Below, one piece after another: positions 36,021 through 46,945 of a DNA stretch of 64,000 bases. Under the pieces are notes generated by a model. It saw only the letters and a list, made by a program, of their open reading frames with translations. It had not been told where the DNA came from and searched no databases. The first letter of the stretch is position 1, and each line of letters opens with the position of its first letter. Made by a program: the position numbers and the translations under genes. Origin of the DNA: Polytrichum commune (lineage: Eukaryota > Streptophyta > Polytrichopsida > Polytrichales > Polytrichaceae); NCBI GenBank assembly GCA_950295325.1, contig OX485803.1, positions 7,008,001 to 7,072,000 of the forward strand. The letters are read 5' to 3'.

Positions 36021-39000
36021 TCATTCATCCTCTTCAGATGCCACATAGGGTGCAAACAGGACAGAGGAGTTATGACCCCCAAAGCCAAATGAATTTGACA
36101 ATGCGACCTTGACATCCAGTCTCTGCTTCTCGCCTCCCACAATCACATTCATGTCCTGCAACACACACCATTAACATGTTTATGAGAAGTTTAAAAATGA
36201 AGAAACTTGTAAGCACAATGATTTACAAGAATAACTGCAAGTTTTCAGGTTGAAAGCACAAGCTTTGGCCCTCTAGTGGCAACAATGTGATGCAATGATT
36301 CTCACCACTTCACTTTCTGGATTTTCAAGGTTGATTGTTGGGTGTACCCAACCAGTTCTGATAGCCTGAAACAAGAGTCATAAAAATGAGGAACAAAGTT
36401 TGTGGGGGGCACATCCGAGTGTAAAATTTATTTCTAGGTCTGATTTTTACTGGATACCCTGAAATGGTACTGCAATATAATGTACAATAAAAAGAACTGT
36501 GTACAACTTGTCCACAATGTTCGTCTGAAGTAGTGATTGTAACCATAGGATCTCACAAAGTGGCGGCCAAAAATAATTTTAAACTGCGGAACCATGAAAA
36601 TGAGTTGGAATACATAGTCATGATATGAACAAACAAATAAAGTATGGTAGACTTTGTAGGTCTTTTGACAGTAAGGTTTGTATTTCAACTGACCTGAATC
36701 ACGGCAATTGCTTCAACTGCACCAGCAGCACCCAGCAAGTGACCAATCATGGATTTGGTGGAGTTCACCCTTAGCTGTGCCCAAACTTCAGATCAGTTTT
36801 ACATCCAACATTGGTAGGATGATTGTGTAAGGCACTAAAAAGGACTTCAACCACAAGCAATGATAGGTGGAACCAATTCAGCCTCAAGTAGGTGTCATAC
36901 AATACTGACACTCCAATAATTCCCTGGTCGCTTTATGATAGCAGACCAAAGTAGGAATTTGGTGGCTCTTTAAGGCACTTTTCTATCAAGAGCATGTTAG
37001 AGCATCTTGTGTCAGAGACTAATTTCAAAAGTTGGATGAAAATCCTTAGACCTCCCTTTTCAATCCCAAAAACATTGAGAGAACTTTAGGAACTAAAATA
37101 GGGTTTGACCCATTAGACCCTCTACCCTGAATCCCGGATTGGCCTATGCAAGGCTAGCTTGGCCTACAGATCATAGTATGACAAGCTAAATAGCCGGTTT
37201 CTTTAAACCCAGCCCCACTCTTTTAGCATGTTAATTTAAACATAGCCGTATGTGAACTTGAGTGACTTAAAGCTCTCACCTGGAGTCACCTTTTAGACAA
37301 CTCACCTGGAGTTTGCCAAAGCCAGGAAAGGACTTCAATCTCCAAGTGATAGATGAGAACCGAGGACATATCCTACTATACTGGCACTCCCATTCATGTG
37401 CCCAGTCACTTAATGACAGCAGACATTGTGTCTCAAAGCAATTTTATTGCCAGTTTTGAAAGACTCTCACCTCTGGATTTCCTCCAAAAGATTTCATAAG
37501 AGCCTTGTATTCCTGCAAATCACCAGCCTTTGTTGAGGTTGCGTGTGCATTCACATAGTTAACATCAGCTCTGTCTACTCCTGATTGGGCCAGAGCCTTT
37601 TCTATACAAAGGAGCACTCCAGCACCTGTCAAATGGTAGTAAAAAGAGGTTAGAATACATGATTATGCAAGTTGTTATTAAGACATCCAACAACATCAAA
37701 GTGAGAACAAGGTCTCCAGAGTGATACCAAAAGACACATATATCAAGAACTAAAAGCACCCAGAAATTAAATTGTGCGAAGAATACATAAGACATACTGC
37801 AACATTCATAGATAATTACCAAAGGACTATCAGAGACTGAATATGTTTTAAAAACCTCATTATTTATTCACAAATAATTTGCTTATTACTGTCAGTGACA
37901 GATAACAGATGCATTCATAAAAGGCTCAGCCCAACTTTTAGAGCAACCTACCATCAGGGTGAGGTTCAGTCATATGGTAGGCATCACAAGTGAAGCTTCC
38001 ACCAAGGAACTCAGCATAGATTTCAGCTCCGCGTGCCTGCAAAAGTGAAACTCAAGGCATATGTAAGTAAACTAGGCACTCAACAGCAACTCCGGGCAAT
38101 CACCAAATGCAGTCACGATGGCAAAAAGATCCTACAATGGCATTCAAGTTTAGAATGTCATATGTATACAGTGAACTGAAGCTCTAAGAGGTGGAACTTT
38201 GATATGAAGCTTAGCACACCTTAGCATGCTCTAACTCTTCCAGCAGGAGAACTCCAGCTCCCTCGCCCATGACAAAACCATCTCTCTTCTGCACAGCCAG
38301 AACGACAGCCACACATCAGTACAAAAAATAGAATAAACAACCAAATCCTTGCGCATATATTTCAAAGTGTATGTGTATGTGTATGTGTATGTCTATATAT
38401 ATATATCTGTGTGTGTGTGTGGTGGGGGGGGGGGGGCACAGGTTTGCAAACAGGATTCCTGTACTTCGTTCACATCTACGCCAATTCAAGTTTCCATAAG
38501 AGCATCACAGATTCTCACTATCAATAATGGAAGATAACTGAAAGTAAACATACTGAATCCCAAGGGCGTGATGCTTTGATTGGATCATCATTTCGCTGAG
38601 ACAGGGCTCTGCATGCCACAAATCCACCAAGACCTGCACAGATCCAAGTAACCTAAACCAAGTAAATACATTGAATTCCAATGTAAAGCTATGTATATTT
38701 GTATATATATATATATACAACACCAGCATACACCAGCATACACATTAATAAGAAAACATCCCTGGTCAATACAACTGAGACCAGCAACCAGGTTTGAAGA
38801 AAATGTTCTCAACACCTACCAATAGGGATTATGGCAGCATCAGATCCTCCAGACAACATGACATCCTGCAAGCCATCCATATAGGTCAATCAGTCTCAAG
38901 TAACATAGTCTATATGGCAGTGTGCTTCAACAAGCCAATAAATAAATTGCTCATGCTGAAAAGTTCCGCCAAAAGACCTGCCAACTTCTTAAATATGCAC

Positions 39001-41671
39001 ATGAAATGGAATGATTGAAAACTCACAGCTTCACCCCTGATGATGTGATTTGCAGCACTAAGAATACAAAAATTGCTTGTAGCACAAGCTGTTGAAATGG
39101 AATAATTAGGCCCCATCCAGCCCTGCCAAGAAGGGTAAGCAGCAAATTAATGGGCGGACAAGCATCTGTACTTCTAGTCTGAAAGAGATTAATTGTTCAA
39201 AATAAACCTTATGGTACAGTGATACATACTGCAGTACAACAATGCATTAATACAACAATGCAAATTGCAGAGTGACATTCATCTGAGTACCAGGAAAATG
39301 CAACCACATAACTCCAATGTCATAACTCCAATGTCTGACTCACCAGATCCATGGCCAACATGGCTGACCCCATGTTGGTTGTTGCAAAAGGAACACAAAA
39401 AGGATTCATTTTCCGATATGAAACCCTTAGTGCCTCTATGGCGTCATTGAAGACCTGTGGGATTGACAAGTTACTGTTTCAGCCAACTATGACATAGAGT
39501 GATGAAACTTCAGGAAACAACAAAGAATCTACCAGAATGATTTTCTTTTCTTGGAGGACGTGTTAGTGCTACTCAATCAGTCTTGATTATCTTTTGGCTG
39601 GAACTAGGTGCCCAACATATCAACATATTTGTAGCAAAAAAAAACACAAATAGCACTGTGACCAACCTGCATTCCGCCCATTGCAGATCCAATGAGGACA
39701 CCACACTTAGATTTGTCTAAATCTTTCATAACTTCTTCTGTGATCCCTGCATCGACCACAGCCTTCTTCCCGGCAGTGAGAAGATAAAGCATGAACTTAT
39801 CCATGCGTCTTGCAAATTTTGCAGCCACCCAACCATCTGTTGAAAATGACTTTATTTCACCTGCAAACCGCTGCCACCACACACCAAGCCAAATATTCCA
39901 CAATTTAGTTCATTTGTCAAGAAGGCACATGTAATCCGTAACACCCTAGCACCACCAAAAACACAATTCAAAGGAGGCATGATAGTTTAGGTAGTAAATC
40001 TGTTTGTTCAAGACCACTCTAATATTTTTCCCCTCAATTTGTTTCAAAGACTTCAATTGTCCATAGGATAAACAGATTTCCCAAACAAAACATTTGTAAA
40101 GCATTGGAGATAGAAGTCATTTATACAGTGGACTATCCATTGTATGATGAAAAATAACTTTTATCCCAGACAGTGCACAACATCATTAGTCTGTGCTCAG
40201 TTCATCAGCCTTGAAAATGAAAATGAAAATGAAAATGGCATGTCATCAAGGACCTACCGTTGGAAAATCCTTGCAGTCAAAGCCCTCGATATCAGTTACA
40301 CCACTTTTCCCTGCCAGTAGATTGTCATAGAAAGTGTCCGGATCATGACCAAGACATGACACTACACCCATCCCAGTCACTACAACCCTCCTTTGCTTTG
40401 TGCTAGTCTTCTTCTTCCGCTCTGATTCCTTGACTGGTTGCACTGCGACCGCTGTGGCCTTTCCTGTGTACCACACAAGAATTCACCAGGAATTAGACTT
40501 GCCATAATTCTACCCATGAAGCACACTAAGATGCCCAGTCACAAACGCCTAGAAACCCTGCAATCCATGATCTGAGAAACTCATCAGAAAATTATACCTC
40601 CTCATGTACCAGGGGAGCCTGCATTGACCAGAAAATGCATTCTAAAGTCCCCACAGTATCAATTAAATGTTCAATATATGTGGATATCTATGCAACCTCC
40701 TTCAACACATCATGTGTCTGAGAGGGTTGGAGTGGATGAAACTCAATCTATCCTATCAACTGTTGATCATAATCACTTAACCGTGCACTCCATGGCTGAG
40801 AAGCTTTCCCATCTAGCAACACATGATCAGAAAAGTATAATTCCTCATGCATTCGCCAGAAAACGCATTCTAAAGTCTTCACAGTATCAAATTGAATGTA
40901 TAAAAAGAGCGAATATTTTATGCAACCTCACTCGAACACATCAGGTGTTTGCAAGGGTCAGAGTGGACGAAACTCATCAATCCATCCACTGTTGATAATA
41001 ATTACTAAACCCTAAAAGAGGTTGATGATGATCATTCCCAAAAGTGAAGGTGAAGAACAATCGTCATCAACACATATGCCACATATGCCTCAAATGTGTG
41101 GCATCGTAGTTGTCCCAGAAAATTTTTAAATTAAATAAATGAATCAGAATCTCACATCCCATCAGCTCCGTAAATGAGAGGGGACAAAAACAAAATCAAA
41201 AACATCCAAGATTGAAAAAACAACAATTTTACCTGCTGCAGCTCTACTGCGGTGCCTCCGCCCACCTCTTAAAGGTTTGCTTCCTAAGCCTCCCAGGCCT
41301 CCTAACCCTGCCAAACCCTCTCCGAAGAATCCATCGCCAAAGAGAGGTTCGTGCTTCAAGTTGTTGTACTCCGGACACCCTTCCAGAGAGCAGAATGTGC
41401 CTAACTCCGATAACCCCGATTCACAAAACGCTACTAAACTCTGCCCTGACAGGCTCCCTGCTTGCATGCCCATCCCCATGCCCACATTGGGGAACCAGCT
41501 CTCAGCCGCCAACTGCTTCGACCTCGCAATCCTCCTCCTCAGTCTCCTCCCCAAAGGCCCCGAGCTCACTGGCGCCGCTGCATCGTCCCCTGCCAATCCC
41601 GCCACCGTCCTCGACACGCACGCAGCTATCAGCCATGTGCACAGTGGCGACGCTGCCGCTGTGAATGCCAT
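36021..41671 (-). CDS. KASII: 3-oxoacyl-[acyl-carrier-protein] synthase II, plastid (KASII/FAB1), 13 exons
   Basis: KASII condenses malonyl-ACP with palmitoyl-ACP in the plastid, setting the C16 to C18 ratio. Exons, read 5' to 3' on the minus strand: 41671-41233, 40463-40258, 39870-39667, 39454-39344, 39122-39027, 38865-38820, 38633-38554, 38288-38220, 38036-37952, 37625-37471, 36774-36694, 36365-36306, 36155-36021. All introns are GT-AG; the joined frame gives 588 residues and a TGA stop. Residues 1 to about 168 are a transit/linker region; ASPLCTW near the start is recalled from angiosperm KASII. The synthase domain begins at RRVVVTGMG (171-179). Catalytic residues are Cys333 (TACATS), His473 (NAHATST), Lys504 and His509 (TKSMIGH); the C-terminal NSFGFGGHN is at 565-573. 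[20 protein letters not shown] and [11 protein letters not shown] fit KASII better than KASI. The start is the first in-frame ATG; an in-frame TAG lies five codons upstream, and the GTG just before it is not a plausible plant start. Exon structure is inferred without transcripts. Confidence 0.96.
36843..37440 (-). repeat. Direct duplication inside KASII intron 10
   Basis: On the plus strand 36843-36960 and 37325-37440 share GGACTTCAA, a TGATAG block, CATACAATACTGACACTCC or CCTACTATACTGGCACTCCC, and CTTTATGATAGCAGAC or CTTAATGACAGCAGAC. About 370 bases of other sequence lie between them. Confidence 0.7.
38367..38436. repeat. Compound microsatellite and G tract in KASII intron 7
   Basis: (GTATGT)n, then (TA)n, (TG)n and 13 G (38424-38436). 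It lies between exons 7 and 8 of KASII, so the transcript carries a C tract followed by (CA)n. Confidence 0.92.
40213..40236. repeat. (GAAAAT)n microsatellite in KASII intron 2
   Basis: Four GAAAAT units, ending about 20 bases inside the intron from the exon 2 donor. Confidence 0.88.
40585..41010 (-). repeat. Direct duplication inside KASII intron 1, offset about 228 bp
   Basis: CATTCTAAAGTCCCCACAGT (40638) and CATTCTAAAGTCTTCACAGT (40866), then TATGCAACCTCCTTC with TATGCAACCTCACTC, and CTGTTGATCATAATCACTTA with CTGTTGATAATAATTACTAA. Each unit is about 180 bases with clear divergence. Confidence 0.85.
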
Positions 41672-42092
41672 CACTTCAACCTACAGCACCTCTCTGCAAC
41701 ACAAAAAAACCCAAAACAAAACAAGAAACCCACAACACCCTAAGTATGATGATGATGATGGGATGCGAGAAAGCTGAACGAGCAATTGAGAGCCATAATG
41801 AAAAGAGGTGATTAACCTAATGAGTTGATGTTAGCATTTGAGAGAGCAGGGAAGGTTGCTCACATTTGGATGTTCCGTGGTGGGCAGCGATAGACGGCGC
41901 TCGCGGGCGCCGTGGTGATGGAAATCGTGCGAGGCGATGGAGGTCTCCTCTTGCCTTGCCTTGCCTTGTCTGCTCGCTGGCTGGCTTCGCTTCGTTGCGA
42001 AGGTGAGCTTAGCTCTATGCTTTCCTTTCTAGCCTTTCATTGTTCTCATTGCTTTCTTGGGCAGTCCGTCTGTGTGTAACTCCATTCCCCCC
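41672..42092 (-). promoter_or_regulatory. KASII 5' leader and proximal promoter region
   Basis: This is the 420 bases between the KASII start codon and the tandem array upstream. The part next to the gene is GC-rich and, on the minus strand, purine-rich with repeated GGCAA units around 41950-41970. An ATG triplet run (41749-41760 as GATGATGATG on plus) is not in coding context. No TATA box could be placed with confidence. Confidence 0.4.
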
Positions 42093-42875
42093 TTTGAGAT
42101 AAGCTTAACCCTCCCTCATGGGAGTCCCTAAGTAATTTAACCTACTTCCCTTTTTGAACATTTATACTTTATGCTCCCTTGGGAGCCCAATTTTTGCGAC
42201 ATACATTGATGATTGTTATTTTTTTTTAGTCAAATTACCTTCTCAATCGAGGTTACATATCCCAAATGAGCCCAGTGAATTTAATTTGGGATGAAATAAC
42301 CACTACCGTCCAACCTGGGCGGTTTCAAATATATAATTTATATCCCTTTGAGATAAGCCTAACCTGCCCTCATAGGAGTCCCTAAGTAATTTAACTTACT
42401 AGCCTATTTGAACGTTTGTATTTTAATCTTCCTTGCGGGCTAAATTTTTTTTTGACAAATGTTGATGATTGTTATTTATAGTCATTTTGCTTCTCAATTG
42501 GGGTCAAATATTCCACATGAGAGCCCAGTAAATGTTATGTGGGATGAAACAACCACTACCGTCCCACCTGGATGGTATCAGATTTAAGAATTGAATATAC
42601 AATTCATATCCTCTTGAGATAAGCTTAACCCACCCTCATGGGAGTCCCTAAGCAACCATCTTAACTTCCATTTCAACCTACTTCTCTTTTTAAAACATCA
42701 TATTTTAGATTTTCCTATGGGGTGAATATTTGTGACAAACATGGATGGTTCCTAATGTTAGTCTACTTTAATTGTAAACCGGGGTCAAATATTCCAAATG
42801 AATCCAATGAAATTAAATTGGGACAATACAACTACTATTGTTCCTACCTAGGCAGTTTCAAATATGAGAATTGAT
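42093..42875 (+). repeat. Tandem array, three units of 254-266 bp, upstream of KASII
   Basis: Units begin at 42093 (TTTGAGATAAGCTTAACCCT), 42347 (TTTGAGATAAGCCTAACCTG) and 42613 (CTTGAGATAAGCTTAACCCA). Each continues CTCAT(G/A)GGAGTCCCTAAG, a GATGATTGTTAT-like block, a (C/A)AAATGAG-like block, GGGATGAAA(T/C)AACCACTACC and CAGTTTCAAATATG or its equivalent. The third unit is the most diverged and fades out near 42875. The array starts about 420 bases upstream of the KASII start codon. Confidence 0.92.
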
Positions 42876-43029
42876 TGTATTATAATTTGATTTCCAATAA
42901 TAGATTCATGAAAATTTCTTTGTTAAAATTGATTTATGAAATTTGGTAGTTCTATACAGTAGGTCCATTTCCATTGAAGCCACTAGGTAGAATGGTGACC
43001 TATAGCTTTTCCTTCATGTCTACATATAT

Positions 43030-44120
43030 ATCTTTCTATAGGATTTCGTAAAACCCTACTACTAGAAGTTGTTGGAATGGAAAAGCACCAACATACTAAC
43101 ACACGGGGTTGCATTCTCCTTTTAATCTAGAAGGTTATGAAGGGTTTCTATAGAAACATATGTTATCAATCCCCTACGAGAGGCGAATTGCACATTTGAT
43201 AGGCATAAGCTCGATATTAGCTTTAATTAAAGGCAGTTCTGAAGCGTGGCTTTGCGTGTTCTTATTTATTATATTATAACCATCATGTTATCAATGATAT
43301 TTCTTCACATGTTGACCATTTTAAGTTTCACTATGCTTTGTTGCCAACATCTCACAAATGAGTCACAAAGACCCTACTAGCGCATAGAATTTGTTGAATT
43401 GCTAATGCTCACTTGTATTGGTCCAATCACCTTTTAATTTGGAAGATTTGGGAGGGGTTTTCTAAATTTGTTTAATGACATGGTGTGAGCGGTTTTTAAG
43501 ACCCTATGAGGTGAACTTCACATTTGATTGCCACCAACTCTAAGTTGGTTTCATAATTTTGGTTGTATGTGTGATTGTTAAATATACAACAAACCATTAT
43601 GTCACTATTGATTCCTATTCACTCTAAAAAACCAATTTAGGTTTACTTAAATACATCTCACTTGCTAAAACCTTATCACATGCAAGTCACTGAGGAATTT
43701 CAAAACCATTTTCATGTTGGCTTGCATCAATCAACTCACCTTTACATTTGGAAGTTTTGGATGGGGTTTTCCACATCCTTTCCACATATGATGTGGGACA
43801 TGATCTAAGTCTTAAAATCTACAAAGGTCAAATTTTTCACTCGATTGGCACGAGCTTTAATGGAAGGTTCCATGTGCCTTTGTTCACGCAATTCAATCAT
43901 CATGTCAATACTGACACATATTGACTTTTTAGGCATTTAATGTTTCATTGTGCTTTGTCAATGGCCCAACTCTGTGCCTCCAATTGACTAAAACATGTCA
44001 TGTAGAAGCCATTTAAGAGAATCAAAACTAATAATTTCAACTTGTATTGATTTGCTCACATTTTAATATGGTAGGGTTTGAGGGGGTGCATTCATAACAA
44101 TATATAAAACTTACAAACCG
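43030..44120 (+). repeat. Tandem array, four units of about 312 bp
   Basis: CCTTTTAATCTAGAAGG (43118), CCTTTTAATTTGGAAG (43430), CCTTTACATTTGGAAG (43739) and CATTTTAATATGGTAGG (44059) mark successive units at offsets 312, 309 and about 320. Each is followed by a GGGTTT(C/T)-rich block, a GAGGCGAATT or GAGGTGAACTT block, CACATTTGAT or its equivalent, and a CACTATGCTTTG or CATTGTGCTTTG block. A weak further copy lies at 44820-45010. Confidence 0.88.
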
Positions 44121-46689
44121 TTCTTTTCTAAGTTCGGAGGACCATGTGTAAAAACAAGTCAGGCTTAAAAAAATGAAAAGTATTCATGAGTAACAATGTG
44201 AAAACCGTGGCGTCCATTGCCAGTGGCCTCCATGTTCACATGGCCTGACAACGAGGGGGTTGGGGGCAAAAATTCCAGAGTGTGAGGGTCGCACATGGGG
44301 TATGAGGAGTAGGTAGGTAAGTAGCAAGGAGCCCTAGGAGTTGCCAGGGAGGGAGGTTACAACTAGCAAGCTTGCCAACCGAGAAGGTTGTTGTGCAAGA
44401 ACATGACTACAAGAGTGCCGGCGATGGTTCTAGCTTCGCTCATTACCTTTGAGCTCTAATTGAAGATTCAAGGAGATGGATGCAAGTAGTTGGTGCGTGG
44501 GTTTATAGGTTTAGGGGGGATTGAGCGGATTGGGGGAGAATAGGGTGGGGTGGAGTTAAGGAATTGTGGTTCAATTGAAGTACAAATTATGCTTACAGCG
44601 AGGATTGATCTAGTGTCGTTTGAGTTGCACGTGGTGACAAAGAATTCAAGGGGAAGAGGTTTCAATTTGGATTTGGGTCGGTTTAGATTGGAACACTCTT
44701 CACCTACTACATTGGTGATTTGGCTCGAAGTGGCTCTTCCAAAGGTTTGTTTGTCTCTACATTGATGGATTCCGCTCGAAATCCCTTTATTGCATCAATT
44801 CAAACATGCTAGTAAGTCCATGATTTATGTTGTCACTTTGAATATTCCTTAAACCCTACAAGAGGTGAATTTCATGTTTGATGGGCACATGCATCAATGG
44901 CAGACACTTTTGAAGTTTGGCACCATTTGTCCCTCTTTATGGAATTATAGTTTCACTAATAAATCATCTTCACCTTTAACCATCTTGGGCACACTATGCT
45001 TTGTTTTCAACTTTGTTCATCCCTGTCTTTAATATTTTAAAAATATTCTTAAAATCAGTTAAATATTACAATCATACAATTTAAAGCTAAATCTACTATC
45101 TTAAGATGTCATAATCCATGTACAAGGATTTTGATGGAAAATATTCACATATGATCATAGTGGTATATGTGGTTAACAAAGTTGTGCCATAAGGCTCAAA
45201 AACTGACTTATGTACAGTGTAATTTGAATATGGACTAAATACAAGGTCATGTAGAAATGGTAATTCAAAATACTAGATGTGGAGTTATCTTGAAGCATGC
45301 ACGGAAGCATGTAGGGGGTTACATCATCTCATGAAAGGTCATGATGGGGTGCGGGGCCCATGTCACTGAGCATTGTGAATGGAGGGTGTGTGGGTGTGGG
45401 CAAACCACATCCAAGCCATCCATTCATAGAGCCTCATCTTACAGTCTACAAAATTGCTCGGGCAACACGGAATTTTTTTCTTCTTCCAATGGATGAAATT
45501 TTAGTGGATGAAAAGCAATGTTTGCAAGATGAAGGGGTTGATTGTTCATCCCATCGTATGAGAGCATTCGTGTGGGACTTTGAAGGTTCCCTAAGTTCCC
45601 AATGGAGTTCCCCTCCGCAAGTCCTTTTAATGAAGGCTTTACTTTGATAATTTTCATCCAAGATTTGTGAGTGGATGGAGGTGGAGATTTCATCCAATGT
45701 GAAGTTTTTCAAGCTTTGCTTAAGGGGAAGAGAAGCCAAAAGTTAGGGCAACATAGGAGCCTTTAAATCTATCATATCGCAATTTACGACCGAGATTGTC
45801 CTAGCCCCTGACCACATAGGAGGTGTTCACAACGCCTCCATGACATGGGTGCGGGGCCTCCACCTAGGAAATTCCTTGAGCAAAAATTAGAAAACAACAT
45901 GGGTGGTTGGTTATAAACACCATTGTAGAGTTAAATCATAATTCTTCAAGCTTTCATTCATATCTCCAAAAAAATTCCTCAAGATTAATAACAACATATT
46001 GCTAACTTGGTGGAAATTTTGTTTTCTAGATCTCTAGCGATTGTTTAATACCATCCACATCTACCTTAGAAGGGGGCCATGGATGTGTTTGGGATTTTAA
46101 GCCACTAACACTAGCAAAAGCAAAAACTCGGTTCCTTTCATAGTCATTTTCTCAGTGGATAGTTCTATAAAGTACTTCTATGCAATGTTCTTATTGGAGA
46201 GATAGTAGACTTTCCGTTAAGGGTACGTTCGATGATTGTGAATTTATTTTGACTTTATGAATTTATTCTTCTTTAGAGTGATAAATTATGTGCCTTAGCA
46301 AAAGATGAAAAATGTAAATCTTGTCCTGAAGGGTTGAATTCAACTTTCAAGTTAGACTACTGTAGTGTGTTGACAAGTTGTTATGCAAGATTGCCAACTA
46401 CATATGATTTGTTGACATTTCAATTACAATGACATATTGCTGATGTAATCTTCCTTTAGTATTCTGGTATTATTACTGTATACCTAACAAGTCTGTCTCA
46501 AGTCTACCAAGTTGATGGGGTGTGACTTTGCCAAAAGAAATAAAATCCAACGACAACTGACATTCAAGAAACATGTTTTCAAATAAGCTCTTCCCAATAT
46601 TGGAACCTTTGATAACAATTGCTACTTAATTTAAGAACCCCCAAACTAACCAGAATTGAGATCCACAACTTTTTTTAAAAAAAATTTAA
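44121..46689. other. No gene seen apart from the diverged 312-bp unit
   Basis: At 45360-45739 three overlapping frames (one plus, two minus) stay open for 84-97 codons, which is unusual for this window, but none has a recognised motif and at most one could be real. The rest is AT-rich without structure. Confidence 0.45.
44820..45010 (+). repeat. Outlying diverged copy of the 312-bp unit
   Basis: AAACCCTACAAGAGGTGAAT, TTTGATGGGCACA and CACACTATGCTTTGTT align with the corresponding blocks of the 43.0-44.1 kb units. About 700 bases of unrelated sequence separate it from the array. Confidence 0.6.
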
Positions 46690-46945
46690 ATCAAATAAAT
46701 AACCAACAACGGACAATCTAACGTGACTTTGAGCCCGTTGGCTGTACCCTGCTCAAGAAAATTCTTGATGTAGGGTGGAGTTTACTGCCTACCTTGCGGT
46801 GGGTGGGCTCTCGGCTTTCTACCTATCTAGTTAGGGTTTTCCGTCAAGTAGAGAGAAGATTCATAGCGGGAATCGAACCGCCAACCACTTCGTTCAGAAA
46901 TGGGTATCTCTCCACTGTCACCCGGTAGTTTAGGGTCATCTCAAA
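46690..46945 (-). mobile_element. tRNA-derived SINE-like sequence
   Basis: On the minus strand 46879-46866 reads GGTTCGATTCCCGC, a perfect RNA polymerase III B box and tRNA T arm. About 45 bases upstream, GGGTGACAGTGGAGAGATAC is a plausible but weaker A box. A tRNA-unrelated body of about 150 bases follows and runs into an A/T-rich tail near 46700-46670. That order (A box, B box, body, A-rich end) is that of plant SINEs. A full tRNA cloverleaf with acceptor stem is not present, so it is not a tRNA gene. Confidence 0.5.

Noticed and set aside
41212-41777. Plus-strand frames of 93-166 codons opposite KASII exon 1
   Set aside because: They are antisense shadows of a GC-rich exon; the minus strand has the conserved KASII sequence and splice sites.
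46866-46936. Possible tRNA gene
   Set aside because: The T arm is good but no acceptor stem or anticodon arm can be formed; the SINE reading explains it better.
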